From contig SPBY01000128.1 in assembly GCA_004525825.1 (NCBI GenBank), forward strand, positions 1 to 7,504: a stretch of DNA of 7,504 nucleotides, written 5' to 3'. The notes below the pieces were generated by a model. The model made no database searches and had not been told where the DNA came from. It saw nothing but the letters and a program-made list of their open reading frames with translations. The translations under genes were made by a program, and so were the position numbers. The DNA is from Bacteroidia bacterium. Its GTDB lineage: Bacteria > Bacteroidota > Bacteroidia > Bacteroidales > GCA-2748055. This document shows positions 4,916 through 7,504 of the stretch, one piece after another (within the stretch, counting starts at the first letter, position 1; each line of letters opens with the position of its first letter).

Positions 4916-7237
4916 TTATTTGTATTTCGATACCCTTGCATCTTCGATTGTTCCACTCCAGTTGAGGCCGAATGCAAAATCATAGATATTTCCGTCCGAA
5001 TCGGTATAAGGAGTCATGTCGCGGGGCACATCTTCCATCTGCTCTTCTACCGTTTTCATATTCGCCGGCATTTGGAAAGGAAGCAAAGCTGAGGGCTCAG
5101 CTGCCCCGGTGAGGAGATCCATCAATGCCTGGTCCTGAACACCCATGTGTACCAGGATGGCATTGGCTGCGGATTCGATTTCCGAAAACACCATGGGTTT
5201 GGAAACGTTAATCACCACAATTACCGCTTTGTCGCCCATCTCTTTCCTGGTTTTAACTACCAGCGCTAAATCGGGCAGATTGCTCGCGGTGTTTGTTTTG
5301 TCTTTGTAACTCCGGTTGGTAAAGTCCTCGAAAGGGCTTCCCCCTGCCAGACTGGTTTCACGAGCATGTTCCGCTTTGTATGGGCCATATTGCAGCGTGA
5401 TAGGCACATAGCCGTTGCCACCCTTCTCCAGATCAGTAGCATCATAACCGACTCCCCCATCCGGACTCTGGATGCCCAACAGGGCAAAGTCAGCCTCACC
5501 GGGTGATTCAACTACCTCGAAATATTTGGATACAATCCCCTGATTAAATGCATCTTCCCATCTCTCTTCGCTTCTCATTCCAAACCAGTTGCTTGCAGCA
5601 GGAATATATCGCTGGGGCATATAAACCTTTAAACGCTCCTTGATGGGAAGCGACTGATTGCTGTTTTTCAGCATGACCACGGATTTAAGCTGGGCCTCAT
5701 ACCCGGCCTTCATGTATTCGGGATTACCCACGATCTGTTCCGTAGCAGCTGGATCGAGGTAGGCATTTTCAAACAATCCTACCCTGAAAATATTGCGTAA
5801 GAGTCGGGTAGCAGACAATTCAAATCGCGACTTCATATATTCTTCACCATGTTCGGCCACTCCCATGTTGTAGGCTTCCAATACCGGTCCCATATCATTG
5901 TTTCCTCCGAACTGGTCAATGCCTGCATCGATGGCTTTGTAATGTTTTTCTGACACGCTCATGGTTTCCACTCCCCAGCTTTTCCCTGCGAACTCATCCA
6001 CCGACTGCACATCATTGGTAATGCCCCAGTCGGAGCAAACCACACCGTCGTATCCGTACTTCTCTCTGAGCAGGTCGGTGATGATGTATTTGCTGTAGGC
6101 ATTCCCCACATTCTCTCCGTATTTGGAGTCAACATCTGTTGAAATGGTATAGTAGGGCATCACTGCCGAGGCCATGCTTGTTGCCCCCTCCAGTTTAAAG
6201 GCCCCATCGGTAAAGGGTGCCAGGTGATCCTCCAGCTTATTGCCGGGATAGACAGCATAGGCTCCGTAGCCGAAGTGGCCGTCTCGTCCACCCTCCTCGG
6301 GACCTCCCCCGGGCCAGTGTTTCACCATGGCATTCACACTATGATAGCCCCAGCCATTTAAAATTTCATGATCTCCGGCCGAAGTCTGGAATCCATCCAC
6401 ATAGGCCCTGGCCATGTCTGTAGCCAGATTGGGGTCTTCGCCCATAGTGCCGCTAAAGCGGCTCCAACGGGGTTCGGTGGCCAGGTCGATTTGCGGGGAA
6501 AGGGCGGTGGAGATTCCCAGTGCACGATACTCAATGGATGCGATCTCTCCGAATTGCTTCATCGAATCGGGATCGAAGGTGGCTGCAATTCCCAGGGAGG
6601 CCGGCCACATGGAAATATCTCCCCCCGAGCCCAGGTCAAATTCTGCGCTGGACCTGGTCCTGTGACGGGGGTCCGAACTGGTGTTGGCCGGGATCCCCAG
6701 CCCGATACCTTCCACAAGGGTCTGCATGTTGTTGTTCCACTTGGCAGCAACAGCAGGAGTTTGCAAGGAGGTTACCAGTACATGGCGCAGGTTGTCATCG
6801 GTGAGGAATTTCTTCTGCGCGTCTGACAAATCGGAGGGTGCCGCACCGCTTTCCGCAAAGGCTTTGCCATTGTAAGTGGCGCCAAAGGGACCACGACCGC
6901 CCGCTGGAACGGCCTGATGAGCGCTGTAAAGCATCAGTCCGGCCATCTGTTCCACTGACATCTGTACGACCAGGTCGGCGATGCGTTCATCCACCGGCAG
7001 GCGCCAGTCTTCATAGGCATCCAGTTCGCCGTTTTTATTTAGATCCTTGAATGCATAACCCTTATTCTCAATAAGAGTAACTCCGGAAGCAGGGGCATAG
7101 CCCAGGGTGGCTCCTCCCTGGTTGAGTACCAGGGTGTAATCCTCCTTCTCTTCCAGGGTGTATTTCGGTCCACAGGAACTGAAGGTAAGAATGGAGATTC
7201 CGAGAAGAGCGCAGAAAACAAATTTGAAAGATTTCAT
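4916..7237 (-). CDS. Glycoside hydrolase family 3 lipoprotein (beta-glucosidase/xylosidase type)
   Basis: A 773-residue envelope enzyme expected to remove terminal beta-linked sugars from oligosaccharides by a retaining mechanism. The signal peptide ends in the lipobox FSSC, so C22 is likely lipidated and the enzyme anchored to the outer membrane. Residues 65-76 form a complete EF-hand-type calcium loop (DLNKNGELDAYE). The (beta/alpha)8 domain spans about 80-490, with substrate-binding blocks SSDPRHRTR (187-195), GEDPN (266-270) and KHWPGGGPEEGGRDGH (306-321), and the nucleophile D403 in VVCSDWG. The second alpha/beta sandwich domain follows (about 515-760), starting near KSVVMLKN. The fibronectin-III domain found at the end of many GH3 enzymes is absent. 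I could not assign the acid/base residue, and the sugar specificity cannot be read from sequence. It ends at a strong terminator. No perfect -7 box is visible upstream, so it may depend on read-through from the barrel-like gene 65 nt before it. Confidence 0.93.
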   Translation of the reverse strand: MKSFKFVFCALLGISILTFSSCGPKYTLEEKEDYTLVLNQGGATLGYAPASGVTLIENKGYAFKDLNKNGELDAYEDWRLPVDERIADLVVQMSVEQMAGLMLYSAHQAVPAGGRGPFGATYNGKAFAESGAAPSDLSDAQKKFLTDDNLRHVLVTSLQTPAVAAKWNNNMQTLVEGIGLGIPANTSSDPRHRTRSSAEFDLGSGGDISMWPASLGIAATFDPDSMKQFGEIASIEYRALGISTALSPQIDLATEPRWSRFSGTMGEDPNLATDMARAYVDGFQTSAGDHEILNGWGYHSVNAMVKHWPGGGPEEGGRDGHFGYGAYAVYPGNKLEDHLAPFTDGAFKLEGATSMASAVMPYYTISTDVDSKYGENVGNAYSKYIITDLLREKYGYDGVVCSDWGITNDVQSVDEFAGKSWGVETMSVSEKHYKAIDAGIDQFGGNNDMGPVLEAYNMGVAEHGEEYMKSRFELSATRLLRNIFRVGLFENAYLDPAATEQIVGNPEYMKAGYEAQLKSVVMLKNSNQSLPIKERLKVYMPQRYIPAASNWFGMRSEERWEDAFNQGIVSKYFEVVESPGEADFALLGIQSPDGGVGYDATDLEKGGNGYVPITLQYGPYKAEHARETSLAGGSPFEDFTNRSYKDKTNTASNLPDLALVVKTRKEMGDKAVIVVINVSKPMVFSEIESAANAILVHMGVQDQALMDLLTGAAEPSALLPFQMPANMKTVEEQMEDVPRDMTPYTDSDGNIYDFAFGLNWSGTIEDARVSKYK

Positions 7238-7302
7238 AATAGGTTTAGTTATGTTGTAGGTATTCAGGTTAGACTGGAATAGCAGAAGAAGGTTTAAGAG
7301 AT
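7238..7302 (-). other. 65-bp gap between two minus-strand genes
   Basis: No TAnnTTTG box, Shine-Dalgarno sequence or terminator hairpin with a T run is seen on the minus strand. This fits co-transcription of the barrel-like gene and the GH3 gene, or a promoter that differs from the consensus. Confidence 0.4.
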
Positions 7303-7504
7303 TTACAACTTATTCAGAATGATTCCCAGCCCAAAATCGCCTGCACCGCTGAAGTGAAATCTCGAATCAGAAAAAGTGAATCCGGGACCCATGCTCAAGT
7401 TCCAGTACCAGCGCCTTCCCATGGTGTACTGGAATCCGATGGTGCCTCCAATAGAGTAGAGAAGATCGGGAAACTCTATATTGAAAGGAAGACTGATGTA
7501 CCAG
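7303..7504 (-). CDS. Outer-membrane beta-barrel-like protein, C-terminal fragment
   Basis: The last 66 residues of a gene whose start lies beyond the right edge. The frame is open from the edge to a TAA at 7305-7303. Read from the first complete codon, it begins WYISLPFNIE and continues with YSIGGTIGFQYTMGRRWYWN, then NLSMGPGFTFSDSRF, ending FGLGIILNKL. Alternating hydrophobic and polar residues, abundant Gly and aromatic residues and paired strands with short turns point to the end of a small outer-membrane barrel. The phrase WYISLPFNIE resembles the 'Y-(I/L)-P-(I/L)' strand found in Bacteroidota barrel families, but it is too short to name a family. It is not a recognisable SusC or SusD end. 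It lies 65 nt upstream of the GH3 gene on the same strand. Confidence 0.6.
   Translation of the reverse strand, partial: WYISLPFNIEFPDLLYSIGGTIGFQYTMGRRWYWNLSMGPGFTFSDSRFHFSGAGDFGLGIILNKL

Noticed and set aside
6217..7050. Several plus-strand open frames opposite the GH3 gene (for example 6368-6826)
   Set aside because: They lie wholly antisense to a well-supported GH3 gene and their translations show no family motif. They are by-products of the GH3 codon use.

Overview
The window looks like ordinary chromosomal DNA of a member of the Bacteroidota. The order Bacteroidales/Marinilabiliales or a relative is my guess from overall protein flavour, not a proof. Three things support the phylum: a GldB-family lipoprotein, two small or partial outer-membrane beta-barrel genes, and putative promoters that match the phylum's TAnnTTTG -7 box, with little or no Shine-Dalgarno sequence before the starts. 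There are seven genes, two of them cut by the window edges. I see no tRNA, rRNA, CRISPR array, insertion sequence or integrase.

Layout by coordinate. Positions 1-682 (minus) hold the N-terminal 227 residues of an LpxL/HtrB-type acyltransferase. Positions 686-1387 (minus) encode a Crp/Fnr-family regulator that ends 3 nt before the acyltransferase start. Positions 1456-3114 (minus) encode glutamine-dependent NAD+ synthetase (nadE). Positions 3122-3778 (minus) encode a 218-residue secreted beta-barrel protein only 7 nt upstream of nadE. A 39-bp divergent region follows, with a candidate -7 box for each direction. Positions 3818-4840 (plus) encode the lipoprotein GldB. An intrinsic terminator at 4851-4882 serves the convergent minus-strand gene. 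Positions 4916-7237 (minus) encode a GH3 glycosidase lipoprotein. Positions 7303-7504 (minus) hold the C-terminal 66 residues of another beta-barrel-like protein.

The minus-strand genes below 3.8 kb probably form two transcription units: barrel-nadE, and crp-acyltransferase with its own likely promoter in the 68-nt gap after nadE. Read-through from nadE is possible. gldB is the only plus-strand gene. It probably shares a compact face-to-face promoter region with the barrel-nadE unit. The GH3 gene is a lone carbohydrate-active enzyme with no susC/susD pair in view.

I did not find a convincing undescribed system. The best leads are the overlapping divergent promoters linking gldB to barrel-nadE, the absence of gldC after gldB, the cysteine pattern of the Crp/Fnr protein next to an envelope-lipid acyltransferase, and the inverted repeat bracketing the crp promoter.
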